Below, piece after piece: positions 14,934-24,015 of a stretch of 36,476 bases of DNA. A program made the position numbers and the translations under genes. Where the stretch lies: NCBI GenBank assembly GCA_945861465.1, contig CAMAVB010000052.1, forward strand, positions 1-36,476, read 5' to 3'. The notes beneath the pieces are model-generated. The model was given only the letters and a program-made list of their open reading frames with translations. It ran no database searches and was not told the DNA's origin. The stretch comes from Candidatus Kuenenia stuttgartensis (GTDB lineage Bacteria; Planctomycetota; Planctomycetia; Planctomycetales; Planctomycetaceae). Position 1 is the first letter of the stretch. Every line of letters starts with the position of its first letter.

Positions 14934-17900
14934 TCAGTTGCGTGACACAAATTCGTCGGTATTGAAAAGCGTACGTGCGACGCTGGTCCATGCGGCAAGT
15001 TCTGCAGCCGAAATCGCTGCGTCTGTCTGACTCACAAAACTCCCGGCATCAGCTGGATTCGACGTAAAGCGAGACAGTTCGCGACTGTGAAAATTCAGCA
15101 ACAGGTCCAGTTCCGCCTGCTCCGGCGTGCGCGTCAGGCACAGGCGAAACATCTCGACGCATCGATCGTTGTCCGACGCTAAACCGTCCGTGTTCAGAAT
15201 TCGCTGAGCAAGTCCACGCGCCAATTCCGTGAACACCGGATCATTCGCCACCGTCAGCGACTGCAAAGGAGTATTCGAACGCACGCGCATCGTGCAGACC
15301 GTGCTGAAGTCGGGTGCGTCAAACGTCGAAAGCAGCGGGTACGGCGCGCTGCGATAAAACATCGTGTACATCGTGCGGCGGTATCGATCGGAACCGGTAC
15401 TTGTTGGCCAGTCTTTCTTGTTCTGAGTGAAATCATAAATGCCGTCAGGCTGCGGCAGAAAATTTCCCGGACCGCCCACTCTTTCCGAAAGTAATCCCGC
15501 CGCGGAGACTGCCATGTCACGCACGATTTCGGCATCGACACGAATGCGATTCTGTCTCGAAAGCAATCGGTTGTCAGGATCGATCGCTGCAATGGTCGCG
15601 TCTGCCTCCGAACTTCGCTCCGAACTTTGCCGGTAGGTGGCTGACGTCACAATCAGGCGATGCAGGTGCTTCAGCGACCAGCCGCTTTCCATGAATTCTG
15701 CCGCCAGCCAGTCGAGTAATTCCGGATGGGACGGCGGGCTGCCCTGGAATCCAAAATCATTTTCCGTTTCAACCAGCCCACGACCAAAGTACCGCGCCCA
15801 GACACGGTTCACCGTGACGCGCGCGGTGAGCGGATTGTCCCGCGATACCAGCCACCGCGCAAGATCCAGTCGATTGGAGAACGGCGGCTCGGATTCCGCG
15901 AGATTCAGTGATGCCGGAACTCCCGGCGTCAACGCACCATGTTCGCGATCCGGATGCAGAAAATCCCCGCGGCTGAGCACATAAGTCTCCGGCGGTTTCT
16001 CAAGATCCCTGATGACCATTTGTCGAACCGCGTTGCCTTTGCCCGGCAGCAGAGCTTCCAGTTCGCTGATGCGGCGTTTGATTTCAGCCAGCCGCGCCAT
16101 CGACTCACCGCCGGGCGAATCAATCACGACGGGGGCCGTGGACAGATCCAGTGCGAAATGCCCGATGAGATAGTTCCTGTTCAGCTCATGTTTGAGCACA
16201 ACGACCAGCGGCTCGGCTGACAACGTCAAAGGCTGAGCCAGTCGAAAGATGGCTTCGTGCGGGGCATTCATTTTCGCCCCGAGCGCGACCTGCGCGCCGT
16301 TGACATTGATTGCCCAGCCGGTGTCAGCCTTGTCGTCGATGGCATTGTCCACTGGAAAGTCAGGCTGACTATGATCGGCCCATGCCTGCACAAAGCGTGA
16401 CTCGGCGCTGCCCAGTTTCAATGCGATGTCAGTCAGGATAAAGTTGCCGTTTCCCGATGTTCCGGGGCCGTTTGATGGAAGGCTGGGGTGAGTCAGAGTT
16501 CGCAGACGAACGGCTGTGATCGGACTTGCAGCGTCACCAGTTTTCGGAATCTCGACCGTAACAGACAAGCTGTCATTCGCCGTCGGATCTGACTTCACCA
16601 GCAACGAGTTATCCTCGGCAATTTTCAGGATGGAGCTGCCTGAGGCTCTGACGGCCGTGACTTTCGCCGCCTGCCAGTTCCAGGGAAGTGATGAAAGCAA
16701 TGGTTGGTCGGGCGAGTTCTTCTCAACGGCAGTCTTTTCCTGCTGCAGGTCCTGTAGTTCCTTCAGATGCTGCTGCAGAGCCTCGCCCCAGCCGAACATT
16801 TCGTCTTCCCGAACCTCGACTGTTTCGCCCACATTGTTGGTGTCTGCGGCACCGTTGAAGAAGGCGTAGAACTGGTAGTATTCGTCATGGCTGATCGGGT
16901 CGAATTTGTGCGAGTGGCACTGCGCACATCCGATCGTGAGTCCCAGCCAGACAGAGCCTGTCGTGTTGACTCGATCGATCAATGCTTCGTGCCGAAACTG
17001 ATCGGGCTTCACACCACCTTCTTCGTTGATCATGGTGTTCCGGTGAAAGGCGGTTGCGACTTTCTGAGATTTCGTGGCGTCGGGAAGAAGGTCGCCGGCA
17101 AGCTGCTCAGTTGTGAACTGATCGAAAGGCATGTCGGAGTTGAGCGCATTGATGACCCAGTCACGATAAGGCCACATCACACGCGGGCTGTCGATTGTGT
17201 AGCCATTGGAATCTGCATACCGCGCCTGATCCAGCCAGTGACGTCCCCAGCGTTCGCCATAACGACGATTGCTCAGCAGACGATCCACGAGTTTCTCGAA
17301 GGCATTGGGTGATGTGTCCTGCAGAAACTGATCAGTCTCCTCGACCGTCGGCAGCAGTCCGAGGAGATCCTGATACACACGACGAATCAACCCGGCTTTG
17401 TCAGCCTGCGGGGCCGGCTGCAGAGACTCTGCAATCAGCCGCTGCAGAATAAACGTGTCAATTTCGTTGCGGCACCTTGCTAAGCCAGACAGGGTCGCAT
17501 CTGGCAGCGTTGGTGTACTCGGACGCACGACTTTTTGGAAAGCCCAGTGCTCTTCATATTCCGCGCCTTCGGTGATCCATTGGGTCAGAACGAAGATCTC
17601 CTGTTCCGAGAGCGGCTTGTTGACACTTGCCGGTGGCATGCGTTCGTCAGGGTCGCGTGAAGTAATTCGAGCGACGATCGAACTTTCGTCCGCCTGCTTC
17701 GGCACAATCGCCTGCATTTCGACCGCCACGCTCCGCACGTCGAGCCGCAGGTCAGCTTTTCGGGCGTCAGCGTCTTCTCCATGACACTGAAAGCAGTGAT
17801 TCGAAAGGATTGGCCGCACATCGCGATTGAAGTCAACAGATCCCTTCACCGCCGCCACCGAGTCCTGTCCCAGCAGCTGCGCCGCATGACTGATCAGGGA

Positions 17901-17936
17901 CATCGCGAGGAGGCTTGTTCGAAGAGCGTACTTCAT
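14934..17936 (-). CDS. DUF1549/DUF1553 protein with planctomycete cytochrome domain
   Basis: A 1000-residue secreted protein. Signal peptide about residues 1-23, then a PSCyt1 (planctomycete cytochrome C) domain with CFQCH at residues 48-52 and a likely Met ligand in DPDERMPP near residue 98. DUF1549 spans about 155-365 (NEIDTFILQRL, YGERWGRHWLDQARYADSNG) with a second heme-type motif CAQCH. A beta-rich middle follows, then DUF1553 from about 700 (NPLTARVTVNRVWARYFGRG, FGFQGSPPSHPELLDWLA) to the typical end ARTLFNTDEFVSRN. Many paralogues occur in planctomycetes, often paired with a DUF1501 protein, which is not seen here. A link to polysaccharide breakdown has been proposed but not shown. 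The ECF sigma gene follows by 7 bp. The start 17936 directly precedes the signal peptide. Confidence 0.95.
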   Translation of the reverse strand: MKYALRTSLLAMSLISHAAQLLGQDSVAAVKGSVDFNRDVRPILSNHCFQCHGEDADARKADLRLDVRSVAVEMQAIVPKQADESSIVARITSRDPDERMPPASVNKPLSEQEIFVLTQWITEGAEYEEHWAFQKVVRPSTPTLPDATLSGLARCRNEIDTFILQRLIAESLQPAPQADKAGLIRRVYQDLLGLLPTVEETDQFLQDTSPNAFEKLVDRLLSNRRYGERWGRHWLDQARYADSNGYTIDSPRVMWPYRDWVINALNSDMPFDQFTTEQLAGDLLPDATKSQKVATAFHRNTMINEEGGVKPDQFRHEALIDRVNTTGSVWLGLTIGCAQCHSHKFDPISHDEYYQFYAFFNGAADTNNVGETVEVREDEMFGWGEALQQHLKELQDLQQEKTAVEKNSPDQPLLSSLPWNWQAAKVTAVRASGSSILKIAEDNSLLVKSDPTANDSLSVTVEIPKTGDAASPITAVRLRTLTHPSLPSNGPGTSGNGNFILTDIALKLGSAESRFVQAWADHSQPDFPVDNAIDDKADTGWAINVNGAQVALGAKMNAPHEAIFRLAQPLTLSAEPLVVVLKHELNRNYLIGHFALDLSTAPVVIDSPGGESMARLAEIKRRISELEALLPGKGNAVRQMVIRDLEKPPETYVLSRGDFLHPDREHGALTPGVPASLNLAESEPPFSNRLDLARWLVSRDNPLTARVTVNRVWARYFGRGLVETENDFGFQGSPPSHPELLDWLAAEFMESGWSLKHLHRLIVTSATYRQSSERSSEADATIAAIDPDNRLLSRQNRIRVDAEIVRDMAVSAAGLLSERVGGPGNFLPQPDGIYDFTQNKKDWPTSTGSDRYRRTMYTMFYRSAPYPLLSTFDAPDFSTVCTMRVRSNTPLQSLTVANDPVFTELARGLAQRILNTDGLASDNDRCVEMFRLCLTRTPEQAELDLLLNFHSRELSRFTSNPADAGSFVSQTDAAISAAELAAWTSVARTLFNTDEFVSRN

Positions 17937-17971
17937 GGGAATCCTGTTCACGAATGCTGACGGGGACTTCA

Positions 17972-18100
17972 TTAAGGCGAGCGGCAGGATAGAACTTACC
18001 ATCCGCAATTTGTACGACGGACTGGAAGTCCGTCGAGTAGCACCATGCGACGGACTGGAAGTCCGTCGTACCGGTAAATTCATTTCTGCCGCTCGCCTAA
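17972..18100. repeat. 129-bp element with long terminal inverted repeats
   Basis: The ends TTAAGGCGAGCGGCAG and CTGCCGCTCGCCTAA are complementary and the similarity continues inward to TTACC/GGTAA. Between them are two tandem hairpins of CGACGGACTGGAAGTCCGTCG, at about 18015-18035 and 18049-18069. It sits 35 bp upstream of the start of the DUF1549/DUF1553 gene. Confidence 0.7.
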
Positions 18101-18726
18101 TTCCGGGGGCAAATCAATTTGTCCCAAGTTTAAGCAGATCTCCCGACATTGTCCGTGATTACCGCCGTCTTTCAACCCAATCCAAAATCAAGAGTTGCAA
18201 ATCAGTTCTTCCAGTGCGTCGCAGGCCGCCCGGACTCCTTCCTCTCGCCGAACTTCTGCTCCTGACCCCGACGCCCGCTGTTCCGCAAACGTTAAGAGTT
18301 TTGTGTTCCTGCGAAGATTCCGGCAAAGCGACAAATGTCCGCCGACGGAGCGGCGGACCTACGTAAGCGAGCCGCTCCGTCGGCTCGCACCAGACACGGT
18401 CGCGAAGCCCGTGTGCGTCATAGAAGCGATCCCGGGTCGGGTCACTCGCGTGTCGATGAACCAAAGTTGTCTGGCTGAAAGTGAGAACGGAAGTGATGCT
18501 GTTTATCCGCGAGGAAACTGCCACTGAAACATGAGGCTCCAGCGTATCGCTGCACTTCGTTGCTATAATGCCGACACCGCAATTCCTAAAACGTGCATTG
18601 AATCATTGCACTTTGGAATACGGGTCACACGCTTCACAATGACAGGATCACAGCTTTGCTTTACGAACGACAACGAATCGGAATCTGCATTGATGAGTCG
18701 ATTGCGCTCCTCCCTGGAGGTCTGTC
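18101..18726. other. Intergenic region with one strong inverted repeat
   Basis: The only structure is a perfect 14-bp inverted repeat, GCCGACGGAGCGGC (18341-18354) with GCCGCTCCGTCGGC (18371-18384), with further symmetrical bases outside. Open frames here lack family resemblance. The last bases carry the ribosome-binding site GGAGG (18716-18720) of rsmB. Confidence 0.55.
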
Positions 18727-20148
18727 GTGAGCGACGTCTGGAACAGGTCTGCACGGACGACCGCCGACGAAGGTTTCGTCAACGTTCGTTTTCCGTACGA
18801 GAATGGTCGTATCTTTGCGTTCGCGGTGCTGCAGGAATTTGATCAGTCGGATCGATTCATTCAGGATATCATGGCCGATCTGGATGCTCGGCACTCGCTC
18901 AGCAGTGCGGATCGGTCGCTGGCACTCGATGTGGCCGCTGGTATTGTGCGCCGCAGTCGGACGCTGGACGAGGTGATTCAGTCCCGCATCACTCGGCCAC
19001 GCCATAAAGTAGAACCAGATCTGTGGCGCGTGCTGCGGATTGGTGCGTACCAACTGCTGTTTTCGCGAACTCCGGATCATGCGGCGGTGGATTCGACCGT
19101 CGATCTTTGCCGTCTGCTTGATCGTCCGCGCTGGACAGGATTTGTCAACGGTGTGCTGCGGGGCATTGGCCGATTGCTGACAGACGAACCGGCGACCGGG
19201 CCTGCCGCAACTTCACTTCCGACATCAAACAAACACTGGCGGAGCCTGAACGAGCCAGTTCTGCCCGATCCGCAGTCACAGCGGATGCAATATTTCGCCG
19301 ATGCCTTCTCATTGCCCCAATCTTTGGCACAACGCTGGACTTCGCGGCTATCCGAGGCGGATCTGATTGCGGCCTGTTTTCATACGATCGATCCGCCCGC
19401 CACATCCCTGCGCGTCAATTCTCTGCGTGCTGATCGTGATACGGTGTTGCAATCGTTGATCGATGCCGGTTGCAAAGCGTCGGCGGGAACACTTTTGTGC
19501 AGCATTCAGCTCGATCAATCACCCCGACTTGAAACGCTGCCGGGATTCGCCGACGGGCTTTGGTGTGTGCAGGACGAAGCGGCGATGTCCGCGTCGTTGC
19601 TTCTCGCGCCACAACCAGGCGAGTCCATTCTTGATTTCTGTGCCGCACCGGGCGGAAAGACAACTCACCTTGCTGAGTTGAGTGGCGACAAGGCGACCAT
19701 CGTCGCCTGCGACGTCGCGAACGGACGACTGCAGCGTATTCGGGAAAACGCCGCGCGGTTGCAGTTGACGTCAATCCAGCCGATGGTGATCCCCAAAGAT
19801 GGCCGAGATCTGCCCGTTGGTCCCTTTGACGCGGTTTTGGTCGATGTCCCGTGTTCCAATACCGGCGTGCTCAATCGGCGACCAGAGGCACGTTGGCGGT
19901 TCGATCAGGTCGCACTTGAAGAACTCGTCGTGCTGCAAACGCGATTGCTGATTCAGGCGTGTGAACTCGTCCGACCCGGTGGCCGCGTCGTGTATTCCAC
20001 CTGCAGCATGGAACCCGAAGAGAATCGTGGAGTGGTCGATACCGTGCTGCGGGCATTCAAGGATTTCCGGCTGGACCGCGAGATCCTGCATCGCCCAGGA
20101 CAACCTGCCGACGGCGCGTATCAAGCGTTGCTGATCCGGTCAGCGTAG
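18727..20148 (+). CDS. 16S rRNA (cytosine-967-C5)-methyltransferase RsmB
   Basis: A 473-residue protein. An N-terminal NusB-like helical domain (FAVLQEFDQSDRFIQDIM, LWRVLRIGAYQLLF, VNGVLRGIGR) is followed by the Nol1/Nop2/Sun methyltransferase domain. SAM-binding motif I is ILDFCAAPGGKTTHLAEL, then VDVPCSNTGVLNRRPEARWR with the release Cys and YSTCSMEPEENRGVV with the catalytic Cys. It uses SAM to methylate C967 of 16S rRNA during small-subunit assembly. The start is GTG 18727, with GGAGG 6 bp upstream. The region between the two domains (about residues 155-185) is longer than in E. coli. It forms a single-gene unit convergent with the coiled-coil protein gene. Confidence 0.94.
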   Translation: MSDVWNRSARTTADEGFVNVRFPYENGRIFAFAVLQEFDQSDRFIQDIMADLDARHSLSSADRSLALDVAAGIVRRSRTLDEVIQSRITRPRHKVEPDLWRVLRIGAYQLLFSRTPDHAAVDSTVDLCRLLDRPRWTGFVNGVLRGIGRLLTDEPATGPAATSLPTSNKHWRSLNEPVLPDPQSQRMQYFADAFSLPQSLAQRWTSRLSEADLIAACFHTIDPPATSLRVNSLRADRDTVLQSLIDAGCKASAGTLLCSIQLDQSPRLETLPGFADGLWCVQDEAAMSASLLLAPQPGESILDFCAAPGGKTTHLAELSGDKATIVACDVANGRLQRIRENAARLQLTSIQPMVIPKDGRDLPVGPFDAVLVDVPCSNTGVLNRRPEARWRFDQVALEELVVLQTRLLIQACELVRPGGRVVYSTCSMEPEENRGVVDTVLRAFKDFRLDREILHRPGQPADGAYQALLIRSA

Positions 20149-20219
20149 TCAATTGTCGCTGATCGATGACGTTGGTCGAGCGACGGCCAGGAAAAGTTTC
20201 CATTTCAAAACCGCTGACT

Positions 20220-20390
20220 CTACCGGATTCTATGTGCAGCTCCCAACTGGTTTTGAAGCGAAAATCGAGTGTGGGAGAATGCATCGTTTAACGGCGAGCC
20301 GCAGGCGTAGGCGGGAGAGAATTCGCCTACGCCTGCGGCTCGCCGTTAAACGAATGACTTTCCCGTAGACATACACCTGGAATCCGGTAG
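20220..20390. repeat. 171-bp element with a perfect 29-bp hairpin
   Basis: The outer ends CTACCGGATTC (20220-20230) and GAATCCGGTAG (20380-20390) are complementary. Inside, 29 bases at 20285-20313 (starting CGTTTAACGGCGAGCCGCAG) are perfectly complementary to 20324-20352, leaving a 10-nt loop. It lies between the convergent rsmB and coiled-coil genes and could act as a bidirectional terminator or be a non-autonomous mobile element. Confidence 0.75.
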
Positions 20391-20526
20391 GTTCAGCAAA
20401 ACCGCATGGACCGCCGCACCGTATCCAACGCCTCATTCGGGCGCTACGCTCTCCGTTCGGTGAGTCAGCCGGGCGAACCTCGAACAAGTCGTGCGTGAGC
20501 GAAAACCGGTTCATTCATCATCGTTT

Positions 20527-20558
20527 CGAGCACGAGCACGAGCACGAGTACGAGCACA
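20527..20558. repeat. Hexanucleotide tandem repeat
   Basis: About five units of CGAGCA, one with a single change (CGAGTA), 18 bp downstream of the stop codon of the coiled-coil protein gene. This is a simple-sequence repeat; it has no spacers and is not a CRISPR. Confidence 0.75.
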
Positions 20559-20575
20559 AGAAAATGCGGAAGCCA

Positions 20576-21283
20576 TCAATTCTGAGCTGGTGTCTCGGCA
20601 TCAGGGTTCGCTGCGTCTTTTTCTTTGTCTTCAGATTCGACTGCGGACTTCTTTGCTTCTGCGGCCTCCTGTTTGAGTTTTTCCAGTTCCTGCTGGCTGA
20701 CCTTTGCGGCGTCTTCAGCGGCGGTTTTTGCAGCGGTCATGTCCGTCAGTTTTTGTTCCAGTTCACCACGAGCTGTTTTGAGACTGTCCCGCTCTTCGAA
20801 GGTCTTTTTCAGATCATCCTGAGCCACCTTGAGTGAATCTTCGGTCTTCTTGTTGTTGTCACGAAGATCAGCGATCTGTTCAATGCACAGTTTGTGAGCG
20901 GCTTCTGCCCTGTCGCCACGTTCTTTTTGAGCGGCAACGGTCTGACGTTCGGATTCCAATTGTTGCGTCAGTGCTGCAATCTGGTTCTCAAGTTCGGCCT
21001 TCAGATTTGCCGCATCAGCCCGGACGGTTTCGATATCGGTCCTGGCCGTTGCCAATTCCGTCTGCACTTCCAAAAGTTGAATTTCGATGTCGTCTGCATC
21101 TTCGGCACGGCCGAGTGCTTTTGAGTACGACAACATTTCACGGAACGTGCCGTCCTTGGCCTTATACCAACAGGTTGCAGGGCTACAGTTTGAGCGCGAA
21201 GACAGACGGCACGAACGATCAGCAGCCTCAACGGCCATTCCGCCAGCGTACATTACAGTCAAAAGAATCAGCAGTTTTTTCAT
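20576..21283 (-). CDS. Exported coiled-coil protein of unknown function
   Basis: A 235-residue protein with a signal peptide (MKKLLILLTVMYAGGMAVEAAD). A short Cys-containing segment follows (SCRLSSRSNCSPATCWYKAK), then about 170 residues of nearly continuous heptad-type coiled coil (for example LLEVQTELATARTDIETV, LENQIAALTQQLESERQ, DDLKKTFEERDSLKTARGEL) and an acidic tail ending DAETPAQN. The start at 21283 is chosen for the signal peptide. It is presumably periplasmic or envelope-associated. No enzymatic motif is visible, and coiled coils match many unrelated proteins, so no family is assigned. Confidence 0.8.
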   Translation of the reverse strand: MKKLLILLTVMYAGGMAVEAADRSCRLSSRSNCSPATCWYKAKDGTFREMLSYSKALGRAEDADDIEIQLLEVQTELATARTDIETVRADAANLKAELENQIAALTQQLESERQTVAAQKERGDRAEAAHKLCIEQIADLRDNNKKTEDSLKVAQDDLKKTFEERDSLKTARGELEQKLTDMTAAKTAAEDAAKVSQQELEKLKQEAAEAKKSAVESEDKEKDAANPDAETPAQN

Positions 21284-21377
21284 TTCAATGTCCTGATTTG
21301 TATTTTTGAGGGAACGCGAGTTTGGATTCAGCTCGGCGAGCAAGCAAACTTCCGCTTTTCGCAACGAGCCATGAGCG

Positions 21378-21500
21378 CTAGTGCATTGTCAACCGTGCTT
21401 TGATGTGTGCCACTGGCTCTGCCAGTGTTCTCCATCACCATGAAGCACTGGCAGAGCCAGTGGCACACCACCCATCAAACCATCACTGACCGAGCACTAG
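21378..21500. repeat. Interspersed repeat family A, copy 3 (123 bp)
   Basis: Ends CTAGTGC (21378-21384) and GCACTAG (21494-21500). The inner palindrome is GTGCCACTGGCTCTGCCAGTG with its complement CACTGGCAGAGCCAGTGGCAC. The length equals that of the copy at 3190-3312. It lies in the 411-bp gap upstream of the coiled-coil gene; 21501-21694 shows nothing recognised. Confidence 0.85.
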
Positions 21501-21694
21501 TGTGGTTCATCGTCGTATTTTGACAACGCTTTTTCAAGTGTGCAGACGGAAGTCATCTGGCAAGGTTTTGAAAAATAGGATTCTGCGCATTTTAAGGAGA
21601 CTCTTTCATGAAAATTCCCCAGGATCGAGAACGATCGCGGATGAAGGTTTCAAGCGTGACACGGTCTTGATCATTTTCGTTCAGAGAATTTGAT

Positions 21695-22888
21695 TCAGAC
21701 CTGCTTCGCATGTCCTCGGGCGGGATTTTTCCAGACCCAGACGTCGTCTTCCCGCAGGCGAAGGTAGCTGTTGTAGCGGGCCGTGGAAATGAGCTGCTGA
21801 GACACCGCTTCTTTTACGCCGCAGCCTGCTTCATGGGTATGCGTGCAATCCTGAAATCGACAGCAGGAAATAAAAGGGCGAAACTCGACGTAATAACCAT
21901 CGACTTCTTCCAGTGAGATGTCCCACAGCTCAAACTGCCGAATGCCAGGTGTATCGCAAACCCAGCCGCCAAAGGTCAAAGGCACCAGACGAGCACGGCG
22001 CGTGGTGTGCGTTCCCTTGCGAGTCCAGTCGCCGACATCTGCTGTCTGCAAGCCGAGTTCCTTATCGACGCAATTCAGCAGCGATGACTTGCCAACACCG
22101 CTTTGGCCACTTACCGCCGTCTGGCGATTTTTGAGCAGATGTCGAAGCTGATCAATACCCCGCCCATCCATGGCGCAGGTCAGGACAACATTGTATCCAA
22201 TCCGACCGTAGTTTCGGACATGTTGCAGCAGGGTCGCTGGATCGACGAGATCAATCTTATTGATGCAGATAATCGGTTCGATGTTGAGGCGTTCTGCGGT
22301 GACCAGGAACCGATCAATCAGTTGAGGTTTGAAGTCCGGATCGGCGGCGGTGCCGACGATGAGGACCTGATCAATGTTTGCTACCAGAATATGTTCGCGT
22401 CCCTGACTGCCACGCGAGAGCAGGCCGTGACGTGGTTCGACGCGTTCAATGACGCCCTGACTGGCATCACCCTCCTGCCGAAAGAGAACTCGATCGCCAG
22501 TGACGACCACATTGCGGGCATCGCGTGCCATCGATTTCAGGACGCCGCGCACCGAACACGCGAATTCCTTCTGATCGGCATCGTCCCGCACCATAATGTG
22601 CAGGCCGATAAAACTCGTTACGCGTCCCCGCCGGAGGCCATCTTCATCGACGACCCGCAGCAGTTGATTTCCCTGCGAAGAAATGCCGACCAGAGTTCTG
22701 CGTCGAGACAGATCACCGCGTCCGGTGACACGTTCGGAGTGATTGACATCGGCGGCGGATTCCTGATCGTTCAGCAATTCGTCGGTCAGATTCTGTTGCC
22801 GAGTGCGAACCTGCTTGTTGCGCCGCAGATCGACCCGGACCTTTTTGCCATGCTGCGAACGATGCTGCTTTCGTCCTTTATCTGCCAT
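21695..22888 (-). CDS. Ribosome small-subunit-dependent GTPase RsgA
   Basis: A 397-residue circularly permuted GTPase that assists late 30S maturation. After a basic N-terminal extension of about 85 residues and an OB-fold, the G motifs occur in the permuted order: INKIDLV (G4), then GQSGVGKSSLLN (G1, P-loop), a GTHTTRRARL switch, and DTPGIRQFEL (G3). The zinc-binding C-terminus has CCRFQDCTHTHEAGC. The start at 22888 immediately follows the stop codon of the BON-domain gene with no spacer, so the two are probably co-transcribed and perhaps translationally coupled. The long basic extension is longer than in E. coli. Confidence 0.95.
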   Translation of the reverse strand: MADKGRKQHRSQHGKKVRVDLRRNKQVRTRQQNLTDELLNDQESAADVNHSERVTGRGDLSRRRTLVGISSQGNQLLRVVDEDGLRRGRVTSFIGLHIMVRDDADQKEFACSVRGVLKSMARDARNVVVTGDRVLFRQEGDASQGVIERVEPRHGLLSRGSQGREHILVANIDQVLIVGTAADPDFKPQLIDRFLVTAERLNIEPIICINKIDLVDPATLLQHVRNYGRIGYNVVLTCAMDGRGIDQLRHLLKNRQTAVSGQSGVGKSSLLNCVDKELGLQTADVGDWTRKGTHTTRRARLVPLTFGGWVCDTPGIRQFELWDISLEEVDGYYVEFRPFISCCRFQDCTHTHEAGCGVKEAVSQQLISTARYNSYLRLREDDVWVWKNPARGHAKQV

Positions 22889-23575
22889 TCAGTTTGCCCG
22901 CACGACAATCTGATTTTCCACTTTGCGGATACCAGGCTGGAGACGCATCAGATTGGCGGCGAGTCGTCGGGTTTCCACGGAGGGTGCGGAACCCGTCAGG
23001 ACTGCGATACCTTCTGAATTCAGTGCCACTTCGATACCTGCCAGTTCCGGACGAATTGGTGAGAAGCGGCGCAGCGATGCGATGTTTGGATTCGTCAGGC
23101 TCCCATTGATTTGGGCCTGCGACGCTGAGGGAAATGCAAAACCGACTCGCAGCGTTGTTCTGATTTCCCGAGCCGTTCCGCTTTGCTGTGTCATACTTTG
23201 TTGCGACTGATTATTCTGGAGCGCCTGAAACTGGCGATTGGTAGCCTGCTGGTTGCCAGCCTGACTCGCACCGCCCACAAAACCTGTGGTTGCGGTCGAG
23301 CCGATAAATGTGTCGGTTGCGTTGGATGTTGCAGTCGATTCCCCCGGCACGACTCCGGCAAAGCTCGTGGTCTCTGACAACCCGCTGCCGGTGACGCCAC
23401 CCTGCCCAGTCGAAGAACTACCAGTCGAAGAACTACCAGTCGCACTCTGGCCTGTCGAGGATGTCCCCGTCGTGCTGGCTGTACCTCCTGTGTTACCCTG
23501 AGCAAAAGCGGTGGATGCCAGTGAGATAAACAGGATCGTCGTAGCAAGAATCTTGAATATCGTTGTCATGATCAT
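22889..23575 (-). CDS. BON-domain exported protein
   Basis: A 228-residue protein with a signal peptide (ILATTILFISLASTAFAQG). A long low-complexity segment rich in Gly, Ser, Thr and Gln (TGSSSTGSSSTGQGG) is followed by a C-terminal BON domain (about residues 135-228: LRVGFAF, GIEVALNSEGIAVLTGSAPS, RRLAANLMRLQPGIRKVENQ). BON domains bind phospholipid or membrane surfaces in envelope proteins. The low-complexity part contains a 15-bp exact tandem duplication. It lies directly upstream of rsgA. ATG 23575 is used; ATG 23569, two codons on, is equally good. Confidence 0.85.
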   Translation of the reverse strand: MIMTTIFKILATTILFISLASTAFAQGNTGGTASTTGTSSTGQSATGSSSTGSSSTGQGGVTGSGLSETTSFAGVVPGESTATSNATDTFIGSTATTGFVGGASQAGNQQATNRQFQALQNNQSQQSMTQQSGTAREIRTTLRVGFAFPSASQAQINGSLTNPNIASLRRFSPIRPELAGIEVALNSEGIAVLTGSAPSVETRRLAANLMRLQPGIRKVENQIVVRAN

Positions 23576-23920
23576 GGATAGGTTCTCAATGGATCAGTCG
23601 AGGACACACGGAACGCATGATACCACGCGCGGTCGAAGATAACATTAACCCGAAGAGTCATTTCTGCCCGCTCGGGGTGTACCATAAACTGTCAGGACGT
23701 TTCAGGTCACCGCGATATCATTGCAATTCTCGATAGTATCGCAAAATCAGGTCAGTCCAGTCGAATTGTAACCTTGTCAAACGGAAAAATGGACGTCGTG
23801 TCCTCAAAAATGCCCTGCCTTGCCGTTATCGTCCGAAGAGTTCCGGACGCAACTTTTCCGACTTTACCGCATTTTTGGTTTGAATTGCACGCGAGAATGC
23901 CAGGCAAAACGTCAAACTCA

Positions 23921-23950
23921 GCGACATCCTGGTGGCTGAATGAGTATAAT
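23921..23950 (+). promoter_or_regulatory. Possible promoter of the pseudouridine synthase gene
   Basis: A perfect TATAAT (23945-23950) lies 18 bp after GCGACA (23921-23926, four of six match TTGACA), about 65 bp before the gene start. The remaining 23576-24015 interval holds no gene or repeat that I can recognise. Confidence 0.35.
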
Positions 23951-24015
23951 GCAGCGTCCTAACTGTCGGCAGAATCCCTGCTGAACACAGACAGAACACT
24001 TTGGATCGTGAAATC

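Noticed and set aside
18159-18524. Overlapping open frames on both strands upstream of rsmB
   Set aside because: No family resemblance on either strand; the region contains a perfect inverted repeat and is best read as non-coding.
20527-20558. Hexamer repeat considered as a CRISPR
   Set aside because: Units are directly adjacent with no spacers, and no cas genes are present.
22103-23017. Plus-strand open frame of 304 codons
   Set aside because: Antisense to rsgA and the BON-domain gene, both with clear domains and a tight junction.
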